Below, in pieces: positions 13,741 to 13,823 of a stretch of DNA of 13,823 bases. Source of the DNA: DASPWV01 sp046727855. GTDB lineage: Bacteria; Acidobacteriota; Vicinamibacteria; Vicinamibacterales; UBA2999. Each line of letters begins with the position of its first letter. Within the stretch, counting starts at the first letter, position 1. Location: assembly GCA_046727855.1 (NCBI GenBank), contig JBKPDL010000135.1:1-13823 (forward strand). The letters run 5' to 3'. The notes under the pieces were generated by a model, which saw only the letters and a program-made list of their open reading frames with translations, did no database searches and was not told where the DNA came from. The translations under genes and the position numbers were made by a program.

Positions 13741-13816
13741 GCGGAGTTAGCCGGATATCAAGTGCAGGGCCTTGGCTAGTTCCCTGCTTCAGCCCCCGAC
13801 TTTGACACCGTTGGGC
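13729..13816. other. attC-like folded sequence at the right edge
   Basis: GCATAAC (13729-13735) and GTTGGGC (13810-13816) sit at the ends of an 88-base stretch, where the integron attC simple sites RYYYAAC and GTTRRRY would be. AACGGT (13733-13738) pairs with ACCGTT (13807-13812), and GCAGGG (13764-13769) pairs with CCCTGC (13782-13787) around a 12-base apex. Read on the minus strand the ends are GCCCAAC and GTTATGC. One base of the consensus is broken at the left end, and no integrase gene is visible, so this is only a resemblance. Confidence 0.25.
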
Positions 13817-13823
13817 AGCTCGT

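Overview
The window is about 13.8 kb of GC-rich DNA with nine intact or near-intact genes, one gene cut by the left edge and one decayed gene. It most resembles a free-living Acidobacteriota genome, probably of the Vicinamibacteria type. The reasons are a secreted PQQ-type quinoprotein, the tail of an acidobacterial Oar-like TonB-dependent receptor, TPR-tailed membrane and secreted proteins, a very long NtrY-like kinase, and low-complexity or palindromic DNA in nearly every gap. This placement is inference from protein style; no rRNA or marker gene is present.

Left block (1-2025, all +): the end of a RimI-type N-acetyltransferase, a promoter, a small DUF465/YdcH-like coiled-coil protein, then psd and pssA one base apart. 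PssA makes phosphatidylserine from CDP-diacylglycerol and serine, and Psd decarboxylates it to phosphatidylethanolamine, so both steps of PE synthesis are encoded together.

Middle block (2151-9016): a 1325-residue multi-sensor histidine kinase (-), divergent from a polytopic membrane protein of unknown function (+). That protein converges on a secreted PQQ-dependent dehydrogenase-like protein (-). The divergent gap holds two structured blocks. The convergent gap holds a hairpin and a perfect 18-bp palindrome that supplies the last codons of the quinoprotein gene.

Right block (9017-13823): the C-terminal remnant of an Oar-like receptor (+), a 21-bp inverted repeat, and a plus-strand intrinsic terminator lying inside the end of a converging gene. 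That gene encodes a GT-C (PMT/ArnT-like) membrane glycosyltransferase fused to TPRs (-). It is divergent from a secreted four-module protein (+): peroxiredoxin-like redoxin, c-type cytochrome, PHM/DBH-like type II copper monooxygenase with all copper ligands visible, and TPRs. The last 186 bases have no gene. They hold tandem repeats, a 60-bp inverted-repeat element and an attC-like fold.

The best candidates for something unusual are the redoxin-cytochrome-copper monooxygenase-TPR fusion, and the placing of a different palindrome or tandem repeat at almost every gene junction, several of which now contribute codons to gene ends.
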